Below, piece by piece: positions 41,199-50,198 of a stretch of DNA of 64,000 nucleotides. The first letter of the stretch is position 1. The number at the start of each line of letters is the position of its first letter. The notes beneath the pieces are model-generated. The model did not search any database. It was not told the DNA's origin and saw only the letters and a program-made list of their open reading frames with translations. A program made the translations under genes and the position numbers. Origin of the DNA: Tritrichomonas foetus (taxonomy: Eukaryota > Parabasalia > Tritrichomonadida > Tritrichomonadidae); NCBI GenBank assembly GCA_001839685.1, contig MLAK01000616.1, positions 4,328-68,327 on the forward strand, written 5' to 3'.

Positions 41199-41542
41199 TT
41201 TTTCTTTATTTTATATAACGATAATTTTAATTTTCCACAAATTCACAGTGATTGATTAAAAAATCTGGCCAAATAAACAATGAATTTTGGTAAAAGTTGA
41301 TCGTCGAATCGACACTTTCTTATACTTTATTGTGGAATCCACCAGCCTTAAAGAAGTTTAATTCTTAGAATTCTAAATAAATAACTCGAGATTAAATCAG
41401 GAAAATATGAGAGGTAAGTCGTAGTAACATTTATTAGAGAATTAGGATTTATCAATCATGCAAGAAAATATGAAATGAATATATTAAATGAATATTTTGA
41501 ATAGATAGTTGGAGCTCTATCTAATAAAACAAATCACATCAG
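41199..41542. other. Spacer, no gene seen
   Basis: Short AT-rich gap between the Beclin-like and RING genes on the minus strand; it contains most of the GAAAAAGTGG box at 41195-41204 and nothing else supported. Confidence 0.4.
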
Positions 41543-42166
41543 TTAACTAAACTGTAGAATGATGTCTTCTTCAGTTAGGCCAGCTTCCAACAATTCTTCA
41601 ATAGTATCAGGATTAACGTGAAACATGTTAGCAATTGAAATTGCTTTTGGTGAGCATTCTCTCACATTCGCTTGGTAGGAGGGATTCATCATAGGCGGTT
41701 TCTCCTCTGGCTGAATATGCTTATCCTCCAGGCCTTGTTTTCGCCTTTCCTCGAATTTCAAATATTCTATGTCATCACCATCACCCGAAATGCCACCATT
41801 CTCTTTTGTGACATAAGGAATAATCGCAAAATTGTCTACTTTGCAGAACGGACAGGTCCTCTTGTTTGGGGGTGGTTCAATAACTGCCTCCAAACATTCT
41901 GAGCAAATTTGATGGCCACAGCAGCCAGTTTTATTCACAACTGGATAAAAACTATAGCAGATCTCGCAGTAAACGGAATGTTCGTCTTCTCCCTCTTTTG
42001 GATAGAACATTGGGGACACCTTTCCCGACTCAATCAACATTGAAATCTGTGCTGGAGACCAAAGATATTTTTTATAGAGTCCATGAGTTATTTTTTGGTC
42101 GTAAGGAATCTGATGCGCCTTTCTTTTCCTTTGAGAACGCTTTGGACTGGATTGATCGCCTCCCAT
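41543..42166 (-). CDS. RING-finger protein of the Sip5/DA2 type
   Basis: 207 aa. A RING-like zinc domain at about 80-130 reads YCEICYSFYPVVNKTGCCGH, then QICSECLEAV and CPFCKVDNFAIIPY. The 'C-x-I-C-x-x-x-Y-P-x-x-N-x-x-x-C-C' start and 'CPFCK-x-x-N-(F/Y)-A' end are characteristic of fungal Sip5 and plant DA2-type proteins, the latter being E3 ubiquitin ligases. Upstream, LYKKYLWSPAQISMLIESGK resembles the short helical segment preceding that RING. The last 45 residues (IANMFHVNPDTIEELLEAG) look like a UBA/CUE-type helical domain. The N-terminus is basic and Ser-rich. Ligase activity is inferred from family. Confidence 0.75.
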   Translation of the reverse strand: MGGDQSSPKRSQRKRKAHQIPYDQKITHGLYKKYLWSPAQISMLIESGKVSPMFYPKEGEDEHSVYCEICYSFYPVVNKTGCCGHQICSECLEAVIEPPPNKRTCPFCKVDNFAIIPYVTKENGGISGDGDDIEYLKFEERRKQGLEDKHIQPEEKPPMMNPSYQANVRECSPKAISIANMFHVNPDTIEELLEAGLTEEDIILQFS

Positions 42167-42634
42167 GTATGAGATAATGAATTAACTTCGAGTAAAATAT
42201 TTGAATAAATAAAGTATTGAAATTACGCAAAATTTGCCGAGGATTCCTACAATTTACGCCCAGATCATTTTTTTTTTTTAGGAGTGCGATTTATAATAAA
42301 GGTTTTTTCATGATGCATTGAATTATAAGACAATTTAATTTGGAAATTCGAAAGGGAACAGTTTTATATACTTGTTTAATTGTAGTTTTTATTATTATAA
42401 CTCGTTTTGAGCAAGATAATTTGATCGAATGTTCAATTTAGGATACATCCAGTCAATTTTTCATTGTCATTTCAATTCCAAAATTTTGCTTCGATTATTT
42501 TTTGAATTCATTTTAATCGACCGTTTTCATTTCACATGTCGTTAAAATAATACGTTTGAATAATGTCGAAAGGTCAATTTTTCTTTCATGAAATAATTTC
42601 AAATTGAAAAGAAATTCTTTATAAACAGAAAAAG
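42167..42634. other. Divergent spacer, no gene seen
   Basis: A 468-base gap between the divergent RING and coiled-coil gene starts; AT-rich, no motif I can support. Confidence 0.45.
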
Positions 42635-43729
42635 ATGATGCAGTCTATCCTTCCTCCTCTCGGTTCTCGTGCGTACTCGACTCGGAGGCGTGATATCACA
42701 TCTCCACGTGCTCTCAATGCTGCTATTTATCAATCGACAATGACTCGACAATCGGCAGATCGCCATGGAATTGCACCAACGAAAACTTCTCAAAAATTTG
42801 TTGATGATGTCAACGATTTCATTCAACAGTCACTCATGACCGCTCGAAACAAAAACGACGAGTTCAAAATTTATCAGCAAGCTTTTGATTTATTGATAGA
42901 AAAATTCGATCAGCAAAGTCCGGCGATGGTCATTGTAAAGAAAGGATACGATGACTTAATAGAAGATTTAGTTAAACAGAGTCAAAAAGGACAGCAGCAT
43001 CGTTTGGTTGTCCAGCGATCAATGACATCATTAAATAATGCACTTCAGGTGAAGCAGACAGCTTTTGAAAAGAAGAAGAAAGGCTTTGCTGACCTTCTCG
43101 ATTCACTGAATCATACAATAGCTGATCTGAAAATTGAGATTGTCGAGCTCCATGAAACCGTTCGAAAAGAGACCAAAACGCTCAGAAAAAAGACAGCTTC
43201 TGCTAACAAAACTCAAAATGTCATTCACAAAATTTGTAAAAAAATACAAAAGCGAGCTGACACAAAAAAAGCTTATCAGGATTCAATTAAAGACAACGTT
43301 ATCAAACGAGAACAGTTAGAAAAGTTGGCTGTTGATACACAAAGGCAGCTCACTGAAGTATTGAATAGTATTTCAAATTCAAACATGAATGTTGCACACA
43401 CCGAAATCTCTATTCGTGAAATAGAAGCACAAATTGAAGAATACGATATGAAAATTAAACAAAGAAATGATTTAATTGTTCAAAAAGCAGAAGAAAAGGA
43501 AATTTTGAGGAATGAAGCGAAAGTTATTGGAGAAGACTCTCAAAAAGTTCTCGAAGAAATGGATGAACTCAGTCGAAACTTAAAAATCGCACTTTCATCA
43601 CGCGGAGTATCTGGACACACTCTAACAATGGTTGGTGATGATCCTGTGAAACTTGTCGCCCTCGCAATCTCAAAGAAAAACAAATTTGAGGGTGGAATCG
43701 ATCCCGAAATGTTTCCTGATCTTGCATAA
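42635..43729 (+). CDS. Coiled-coil protein resembling TSNAXIP1-type ciliary proteins
   Basis: 364 aa. A disordered Arg/Ser-rich N-terminus precedes a helical segment, IYQQAFDLLIEKFDQQSP followed by MVIVKKGYDDLIEDLV. This matches the 'Y-x-x-x-F-x-x-x-I-x-x-x-x-x-x-x-P-x-L-x-x-I-K-x-x-Y-D' pattern of the TSNAXIP1 N-terminal family, found in flagellated eukaryotes. The rest (about 105-325) is continuous coiled coil and ends in a short globular tail (GGIDPEMFPDLA). Two ATGs are adjacent at the start. The family match is moderate; a generic axonemal coiled-coil protein is the alternative. Confidence 0.6.
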   Translation: MMQSILPPLGSRAYSTRRRDITSPRALNAAIYQSTMTRQSADRHGIAPTKTSQKFVDDVNDFIQQSLMTARNKNDEFKIYQQAFDLLIEKFDQQSPAMVIVKKGYDDLIEDLVKQSQKGQQHRLVVQRSMTSLNNALQVKQTAFEKKKKGFADLLDSLNHTIADLKIEIVELHETVRKETKTLRKKTASANKTQNVIHKICKKIQKRADTKKAYQDSIKDNVIKREQLEKLAVDTQRQLTEVLNSISNSNMNVAHTEISIREIEAQIEEYDMKIKQRNDLIVQKAEEKEILRNEAKVIGEDSQKVLEEMDELSRNLKIALSSRGVSGHTLTMVGDDPVKLVALAISKKNKFEGGIDPEMFPDLA

Positions 43730-44626
43730 TCATTTTCATGGATCCTATTCTTATTTAATGAATTCTATCATTTTCTTTTCTATTCACAGGAAAAAAAAAA
43801 ATGTTATGGAAAAAATTTAATGAAAATAAAGTACAAAAAAACACAGATAGAAAACATGATTTATTGTAAAGTGAACTGTTTTCTAAAGCGGAACCTTGGC
43901 ATGTGAATCTCATGAAAACAAAAAATTGGAAAAACTGTAATTTTGTTATTAAAAAAACTACTATTGGGTACTTTTTTTTCTTTCTTTTCATGAATTATTG
44001 ATTTCATTTCTCCGCCAAAATTTTCTAGTTTTTAAGCTTCGTTAAAATGATTCTTAATCCAATGCAAAAAAGAAAATACGAAAGAAAGTAGATAAAAGAT
44101 GAAAAAATATAATAGAAATAAAAATGTTAATAATATTTATAATAACATAATGCTAGATTTATAGCTCGTATTACTGATTCTTATTATCATTAAAAAACAA
44201 TGAAAGTATTAGAAAATATAAACAAATAAAAAACAAAAATTGAAATATTACCAGAGATTTGAAATTATCCTATATTCTATTAATATAAATAATACAAATA
44301 AGAAAATCAAATAACTGTTTCATATATCTTCAATTGCTGGAACTTTGTAAATATATACAATAATATATTATTAATTGTTTTGGGTCACTCCACATATTCA
44401 TGCCACTCTAATCTTTTTTATTTTAGTCCATTTTTTTCCTTTTGTTGTAGTTAGTATAAAATTTGTTTCTTGAAAATGTTCAATGATAATGTTGAAACAG
44501 ACAATTGTTCCAAATACAGAAAACAATTCTTATAAAAAAATTAAAGAAATTGGAATGGAAATAAAAGATTAAACACTGGTTATGCCAAAACAAAAATAGA
44601 AATCAGTAATCAATTAAGATTTGAGA
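43730..44626. other. Spacer between convergent genes, no gene seen
   Basis: AT-rich with a T-run near 43970 and A-rich words; no supported gene, RNA or repeat unit. Confidence 0.5.
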
Positions 44627-46273
44627 CTATTTTTGTTCAGCATTTTTCTTTTTCACTTCTTTGTAATTAGGATCTTGTTTTTTTGATTGTTTTTGTTGTT
44701 GTGTTTGTGAATGATGTGGTTGATGTTGATGCTGCTGCTGTTGTAATTGCATTTGTTGTTGTTGAAACTGTAAATACTGAAATTGTGGGAAATGTTGAGG
44801 ATACTGAGGCTGTTGTTGCGGATATTGTTGTAAAGATTGTGGAAGTTGTTGTAAAGGCTGTTGCATTGATTGTTGCAATGGTTGTTGAAGAGATTGTTGT
44901 AAAGGTGTTTGAAGCTGTGGCTGTAGTGGTTGTTGAAGGGATTGTTGCATTGCTTGTGGAAGGTTTTGTGGCGCGAATTGTTGTTGAAGTTGTTGGAGCT
45001 GGGGTTGTGCATATTGTTGTAACTGAGGAGGAAATCCTTGTTGTTGTTGCTGTTGCTGTTGTAATTGTTGTTGAAGTTGTTGTTGTTGTTGTTGTTGTAG
45101 TTGTTGCTGTTGTTGGAATTGATGTTGTTGTAATTGTTGTTGAAGTTGCTGTTGCTGTAATTGTTGATGTTGTTGTTGTAATTGCTGCTGATGTTGGAGT
45201 TGTTGTTGATTATGCTGCTGCTGTTGTTGTTGTTGAGCATTCAGAACTTGCTGAGATTGTTGTGGTATTTGTTGAATAAGTTGTTGATTATGTGTTTGAT
45301 TGTGTGCTTGTTTTTGTTTCTGCTTTTGTTGTTGTTGTTGTTGCTGTTGTTGTGGGGAAGAAGAAGAAGAAGTATGTTGGGAATTATGCTGTGAGTTATG
45401 TTGTGATGTAGGATGTGGTTGTTGTTGTTGTTGTTGCTGTTTTGATTGTGATTGCTTTGATTGAGATTGTTTTGACTGAGGAAGAACAGTTCTAGAAATT
45501 CTCACTTGGCTTACTCTTTGACGTGGCACAGTTCTAGATTTTGTAGTGGTTGGAACTGAAGGTGCTTGTTCTTGAAGCATCATTTGTATTGACGGTGACT
45601 GATTTGGTGCTTGCGTTTTTGACATTTTTATGGCAGCCAAAAGTTCTGGGTCACTTTTTGCGAGTTCAGCAAGTGGAACTTTCGTGTTTTGGCTGCCTGG
45701 TCCAATCTGAGAAGATAAAACATCATCACTTAGTATTGTTTTCGATTGAGGCACTTCCAAAAATTTTGAACATAAATCCTTATTTATTGATTTAACAAAA
45801 TTATGTAATGAATCTCTGTTAGGTACAGTATCGCCAATAACAACTAAATCCAAGCCAACCATTTCTTTTGAAAGGAGCTGCGCTAGTTCTTTTGCATTTT
45901 TATTATCTAAATCGTTTTCGGAGCCGATGAAGACCAAAATACGCTTGTTAATTGATTCCGGTTGATTGCAGTGATGGAGGGCTAGCATGGCACAACGAAT
46001 ACCTTTGGCAAGGTTGATTATTCCCGAACTCGATATATTATTTAGAGTCTTTTCGATTTTCTGATATGAGTTTGTAAATGAGGCCCGAATCCCAGCTTCA
46101 GCACTACTGAGGGTGCCAATTGCGACTTGGGAATTTTGATTTCCAGAAAATAAAAATTGCGCGTATCGGAGTGCCGTTAAATTTTGGGCACTTAAGCGAG
46201 TGGGGTAAAAGTCGCCATCAATTGAAGTAGCCGAGTTATCGATTAATATGGCAACAGCTTTCAGCTCGCTCAT
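44627..46273 (-). CDS. RPN10: Proteasome ubiquitin receptor Rpn10-like with giant Gln-rich tail
   Basis: 548 aa. Residues 1-190 are a VWA domain very like Rpn10/S5a (VAILIDNSATSIDGDFYPTR, ARGIRC-equivalent LAKGIRCAMLALHH, ILVFIGSENDLDNKNAKELA). A UIM-like helix at about 203-220 (LAELAKSDPELLAAIKMS) keeps the 'x-D-P-E-L-x-x-A-(I/L)-x-x-S' pattern that binds ubiquitin. Rpn10 tethers ubiquitinated substrates to the 26S proteasome base-lid interface. Beyond about residue 250 comes a roughly 290-residue tail made mostly of Gln with His, Leu, Pro and Ser, ending in a basic segment (KQSKKQDPNYKEVKKKNAEQK). Such a tail is not part of canonical Rpn10, which is about 200-380 aa. It may drive aggregation or binding, or vary in length between strains. 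Confidence 0.85.
   Translation of the reverse strand: MSELKAVAILIDNSATSIDGDFYPTRLSAQNLTALRYAQFLFSGNQNSQVAIGTLSSAEAGIRASFTNSYQKIEKTLNNISSSGIINLAKGIRCAMLALHHCNQPESINKRILVFIGSENDLDNKNAKELAQLLSKEMVGLDLVVIGDTVPNRDSLHNFVKSINKDLCSKFLEVPQSKTILSDDVLSSQIGPGSQNTKVPLAELAKSDPELLAAIKMSKTQAPNQSPSIQMMLQEQAPSVPTTTKSRTVPRQRVSQVRISRTVLPQSKQSQSKQSQSKQQQQQQQPHPTSQHNSQHNSQHTSSSSSPQQQQQQQQQKQKQKQAHNQTHNQQLIQQIPQQSQQVLNAQQQQQQQHNQQQLQHQQQLQQQHQQLQQQQLQQQLQQHQFQQQQQLQQQQQQQLQQQLQQQQQQQQGFPPQLQQYAQPQLQQLQQQFAPQNLPQAMQQSLQQPLQPQLQTPLQQSLQQPLQQSMQQPLQQLPQSLQQYPQQQPQYPQHFPQFQYLQFQQQQMQLQQQQHQHQPHHSQTQQQKQSKKQDPNYKEVKKKNAEQK
44695..45475 (-). repeat. CAA/CAG coding repeat region
   Basis: Dense imperfect CAA/CAG codon runs encode the Gln-rich tail of the Rpn10-like protein. 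Other frames on both strands stay open across it, which is an effect of the trinucleotide repeat rather than extra genes. Confidence 0.9.
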
Positions 46274-47208
46274 TCGATTTCTGATATTTTTGATTTTTAT
46301 TATTTTTGTGAATTTTTTGGTGATTTTCTACGAATCCTCCTGAAAACTCAATATTGAATTTGTGAAATATGGTTAATTTATTTTAACCTTTTCCGTGATA
46401 AAATTGACCTTGAATTTCTTATACAGTGGTTTTGAAATTGGATATTCTTATCTATCACGATAAAAAATAAAAGAAAAAGTTCGACCACACTTTTTTGAAA
46501 CCACTTTATTTTTTACAATTAAGATTCAATTTCTTTGTAATGACCTAAATGTATGAATAATCTCACTTTTTGAATAAAGATATATTGTGATCTAATAATT
46601 GTACAATACTGAAGCAGAAGACGTTTATTTTTGAATAAAAATATGCATGGCTATTAAACTTTTTGATAATTAAAATGAATACATTTATTCAACAGATTCT
46701 GTTCAAAGGTGGAACTAAGATGAAATTTATCCACTAGCGATCAAGCTTATTGTTTTCTGCGCGAATAGAATATAGAAATTGGAGAACAATTGGTATGTAT
46801 TCTAAAGACAACTTTTAAAAAATTGATTCAAGTAGCCATGTTCAACCATATTTTTTTTCTTTTTCTTTTCTTTTACCAGTAATTGTTATTACTGAGAAGT
46901 TTTTTGATTTTCTGTTCTTTAATCAATTTATTGTATTGTAGAATCAATCATATGTTACCAGAAATTTTAAATGTAGATGATAGAATCATTATTCACAATT
47001 GACCATGTATTAACCAAAACCGTCTCCACTCCGATTGATCTCAAATTTCATGACCATTTGAAGGGAATATACTCTCTATTCAAGCTTCTTACAAGTAATG
47101 TGTTATTATGAGTAACGATGATGTGAGCGATAAAAAATTTATAGAAGATATTTCGAATTAATCATCGGAGAAACATTCTATTTTTATTTGGTCACTTAAT
47201 GTATTCAC
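46274..47208. other. Divergent spacer, no gene seen
   Basis: A 935-base gap between the Rpn10-like and epimerase-glycosyltransferase starts. TCACTTA, a fit to the trichomonad initiator TCA-Py-T-(T/A), lies 18 bases before the latter's ATG. Otherwise no feature. Confidence 0.4.
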
Positions 47209-49167
47209 ATGATCAAGATTCAATTAGTTCATGTATTTACATTTTTTCTCGCTCTTTCCTCGGTACTTTTATATGCATCATGGATTAATCCAAAATACCA
47301 TCTCCTAATTCAAACAAAAGAATTTTCAACCGAATATGACTCCACATGTCTTTTACGAATGACTGATTTATCTGAAGCATTTCATTATAAGAAGCATTTC
47401 ATTCATGATACATATAATGAATTAATGCCTTGTATTTTTGATCTAAATTATAATTTTACGGCAAACAATTATATAATTGTTTTTGGATCCAATTCCCAAA
47501 TAGGAATTCAGCTTATTAATATTCTGAAAGAAAAGAAATTAAATTTTATTGAAATCAAAGACAACATTCATTTCAATATAAAAAATAAACCATTGTTCGA
47601 AATCATTGATAATATGCATTGCTGTTTAATGTTCATTGATTTGAACTTATTGAATAGAAAAAAGACTCAAAATGATGATCATAGCGATCATATTGGTTCT
47701 CATGAGCAAATAATGACTTCAACAAATGAATCAAGAATCATTGATGTATATGCTGAGCGTAGAAAAATACCACTCATCAGAGTCATTCCAGATACATTTA
47801 ATGTTTCTAAATATCTCACTAACTTTTCATATTCATTAATAATACCATCAAATATATTTGGACCGGAATATAATCCTCAAAACAATTGCATCCAAAAAGC
47901 TTTGTATAATTGTATCATAAATAATTCATTTAATCAGTTTTGTAACACTGATAAACATTATTGTTTAGCATCTGATATTGCACTATTCATTTACAAAGGT
48001 ATTGATGATTATCTGAATAACAGAGCTCTTTTTCATCAATATCAGATGAAATATACCAATAATTTCCAAAATAGTAATAATCAATCTTCTTATTTTCACA
48101 TGAACTCTGATTTTAAAGTCATAAATTTGCTCAAACAAAACATTTTAAAAATGTACCAAGAAAGAAAATTATTCTCTGTATTAAAGGATATATGTCCAAA
48201 CTGTTTTTTGAATAATACCTTTATAATTAGTCAGAATGATGAAAAAATTAGATTTAAAAAGAAAGAATGTGAAGCAATTTCCAAAAATATATTAACAATT
48301 ACAAATAATTTACTTCCAAATTTATCAAAACCTTATGTTTCCCATGTGACAACACTATCTAATCTTCAAAGAGTACTTAGATGCTACCAAATTAATGTAA
48401 ACATGATAGGACAGATTATGGCACTATATCCACTCATTTCTGTTGAATTTATCATTGTTTTTTCATCTTTGAAGGATGAAAATTTTGATGATCTAATTAA
48501 AATACCTAATATATTAAAAAAATATTACAACTGTGTAAAAATATCATCGATTACACAACAAATGATACATCATAAAGTAGCAAGTGAATTCTTTCCAGAA
48601 TATGTTTTTCGAAATATTGGTGTCAAACGGGCTCGTGGTGAATATATTATATGTGGATCATCTGATGTTCTAATGCCACCTGCATTCTTTATGGCAGCAG
48701 AACAAAAATTGTTCTCTCCTTTATCATACATTAGATCAATCAGAGAAAACGTTGAACCAAAAGAAATTCAGAAAGTCTTAGTTGATTTTAATGACTTATT
48801 GTCTACTGAAATATTTTGGGCTGATACAAATCATGGTTTTCAACTCATGGCAAATTCGTTATTATCTAATGCATGTGGTGATTTTCAAGGATGTCATAGG
48901 TTGATGTGGAACATTTTACATGCATATATTGAAAACAATATGATTTATCATGTAGATTCTATTTTTGGTTTTGATTTAACTTTATTTAATGCCAAAATAC
49001 TAATTCGATATTTACCAGGGGAAAAGCATATTAATCATATTAAGATTTCTACTAAAACTCCGCATCTGAACATCTACACACTCAATTCCAGAGCATTAAT
49101 ATATAATGGATTCAACTCAAAAGATATTATGAAACGTCGTTTTTGGGGCTATGGAGAAATCACATAA
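47209..49167 (+). CDS. Membrane-anchored fusion of epimerase-like and glycosyltransferase-like domains
   Basis: 652 aa. Residues about 5-25 are a hydrophobic signal anchor. A region at about 85-290 resembles an extended short-chain dehydrogenase/NDP-sugar epimerase. A Rossmann start, YIIVFGSNSQIGIQLI, has the shape of G-x-x-G-x-x-G but with its first two glycines partly replaced. SLIIPSNIFGPEYNP matches the 'R-P-x-N-x-(Y/F)-G-P' strand. The active Y-x-x-x-K is not convincing. The C-terminal third contains FRNIGVKRARGEYIICGSSD, matching the 'R-N-x-G-x-x-x-A-x-G-x-Y-(I/L)' metal-site region of GT-A glycosyltransferases, with SSD in place of D-x-D. It is probably a Golgi or ER lumenal sugar-modifying protein. 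Both domains diverge, so substrates cannot be stated. Confidence 0.6.
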   Translation: MIKIQLVHVFTFFLALSSVLLYASWINPKYHLLIQTKEFSTEYDSTCLLRMTDLSEAFHYKKHFIHDTYNELMPCIFDLNYNFTANNYIIVFGSNSQIGIQLINILKEKKLNFIEIKDNIHFNIKNKPLFEIIDNMHCCLMFIDLNLLNRKKTQNDDHSDHIGSHEQIMTSTNESRIIDVYAERRKIPLIRVIPDTFNVSKYLTNFSYSLIIPSNIFGPEYNPQNNCIQKALYNCIINNSFNQFCNTDKHYCLASDIALFIYKGIDDYLNNRALFHQYQMKYTNNFQNSNNQSSYFHMNSDFKVINLLKQNILKMYQERKLFSVLKDICPNCFLNNTFIISQNDEKIRFKKKECEAISKNILTITNNLLPNLSKPYVSHVTTLSNLQRVLRCYQINVNMIGQIMALYPLISVEFIIVFSSLKDENFDDLIKIPNILKKYYNCVKISSITQQMIHHKVASEFFPEYVFRNIGVKRARGEYIICGSSDVLMPPAFFMAAEQKLFSPLSYIRSIRENVEPKEIQKVLVDFNDLLSTEIFWADTNHGFQLMANSLLSNACGDFQGCHRLMWNILHAYIENNMIYHVDSIFGFDLTLFNAKILIRYLPGEKHINHIKISTKTPHLNIYTLNSRALIYNGFNSKDIMKRRFWGYGEIT

Positions 49168-49349
49168 TCAGTTGAAATAATATTTATTATTATAAGTGAG
49201 ATTCAATCTCACTTAAAGATTAGTTTCACTTTATCTATGATTTTCATAAAGCATTTCTTTTTTTGCTCTTCATCAGAAATTTTTGACAGTAGAAATACAT
49301 ATTCCCAGTTTCCTTTTTTATGATAATTACTTTTAGAATATTCTGAAGC

Positions 49350-50010
49350 TGAAAATTTTTATTGATACTTTTTTTTGGTACTCAAGTTCTGGATGTAGAA
49401 ACAAAAATGAAATATTCTCAAGCATTCGATTTCGTACAGACAAAAAAAGAGGTGTTTCTCCATTATCATCTTCGGAATTTATACTATGGAATTCGTATCA
49501 AGAATTAATTAAACAATTTGAGGTGATGAACATGCTGCCTAATGAAGATAAGTTTGATTAGCAGGCTTTACTTTTTTCATGATGTTAATTTTTTGTGAAT
49601 TTAATAGAATTGAGCCAATTTATCGCTTTGTTTTTTAATAGCAATTGCGAGAGGAGTTAGGCTATTAGCTAATTCGATTTTTGGATCAGCTCCTTGATTT
49701 ACAAGAAAATCAATTACTGGAGTATGCTTGGACGTGAAAGGGGAACCATGTATATCGAATTTCAGGTGAAAAATACAAATGAATATATATCTGAATTTGT
49801 CTTATACATCTTTTGAATCACTTTACTCGAAATAATGTGCATACTTTTATCATAATAGTAATTCTTTATCTCCAATTGTGATTTTGGTTGTTCTTGGTGT
49901 TTGTTTCTTCAAATCAGCAATAGTGATGCTAGAAATCACATCAGGATCTGATTCATCATATCAATCAGAGTCATCTTGATTATCATTGTAGTTCATTTTG
50001 TCACATGAGT
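49350..50010 (-). pseudogene. Broken ankyrin-repeat gene
   Basis: Two ankyrin-repeat fragments can be read on the minus strand in different frames: TPVIDFLVNQGADPKIELAN followed by LTPLAIAIKKQSDKLAQ (about 49605-49720), and DNGETPLFLSVRNRMLENIS (about 49390-49480). Stops and shifts separate them. Upstream sequence to about 50010 has protein-like but unassigned frames with several stops. I read it as the eroded remnant of one ankyrin protein, a family hugely expanded in trichomonads. Confidence 0.55.
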
Positions 50011-50198
50011 TCTGAGCTTGAATGAATTGCGTCATAGGATAAATATGAAACTTTTTTTGAAAAATGGAAATTCTGACAGTCTTTGAATAGTTCACCAATT
50101 AGATTAATTCACCAATGAAATCAGTTCATTATATGATTAGGTTATATGATAAAAACATAAATTTTATACAATTTTGTGAGTTTAAACAATAAAAACAT

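Noticed and set aside
44683..45279. Long open frames on both strands across the Rpn10 Gln tract (Val-rich and Asn-rich readings)
   Set aside because: They are products of CAA/CAG repeats read in other frames; only the frame joined to the VWA domain makes sense.
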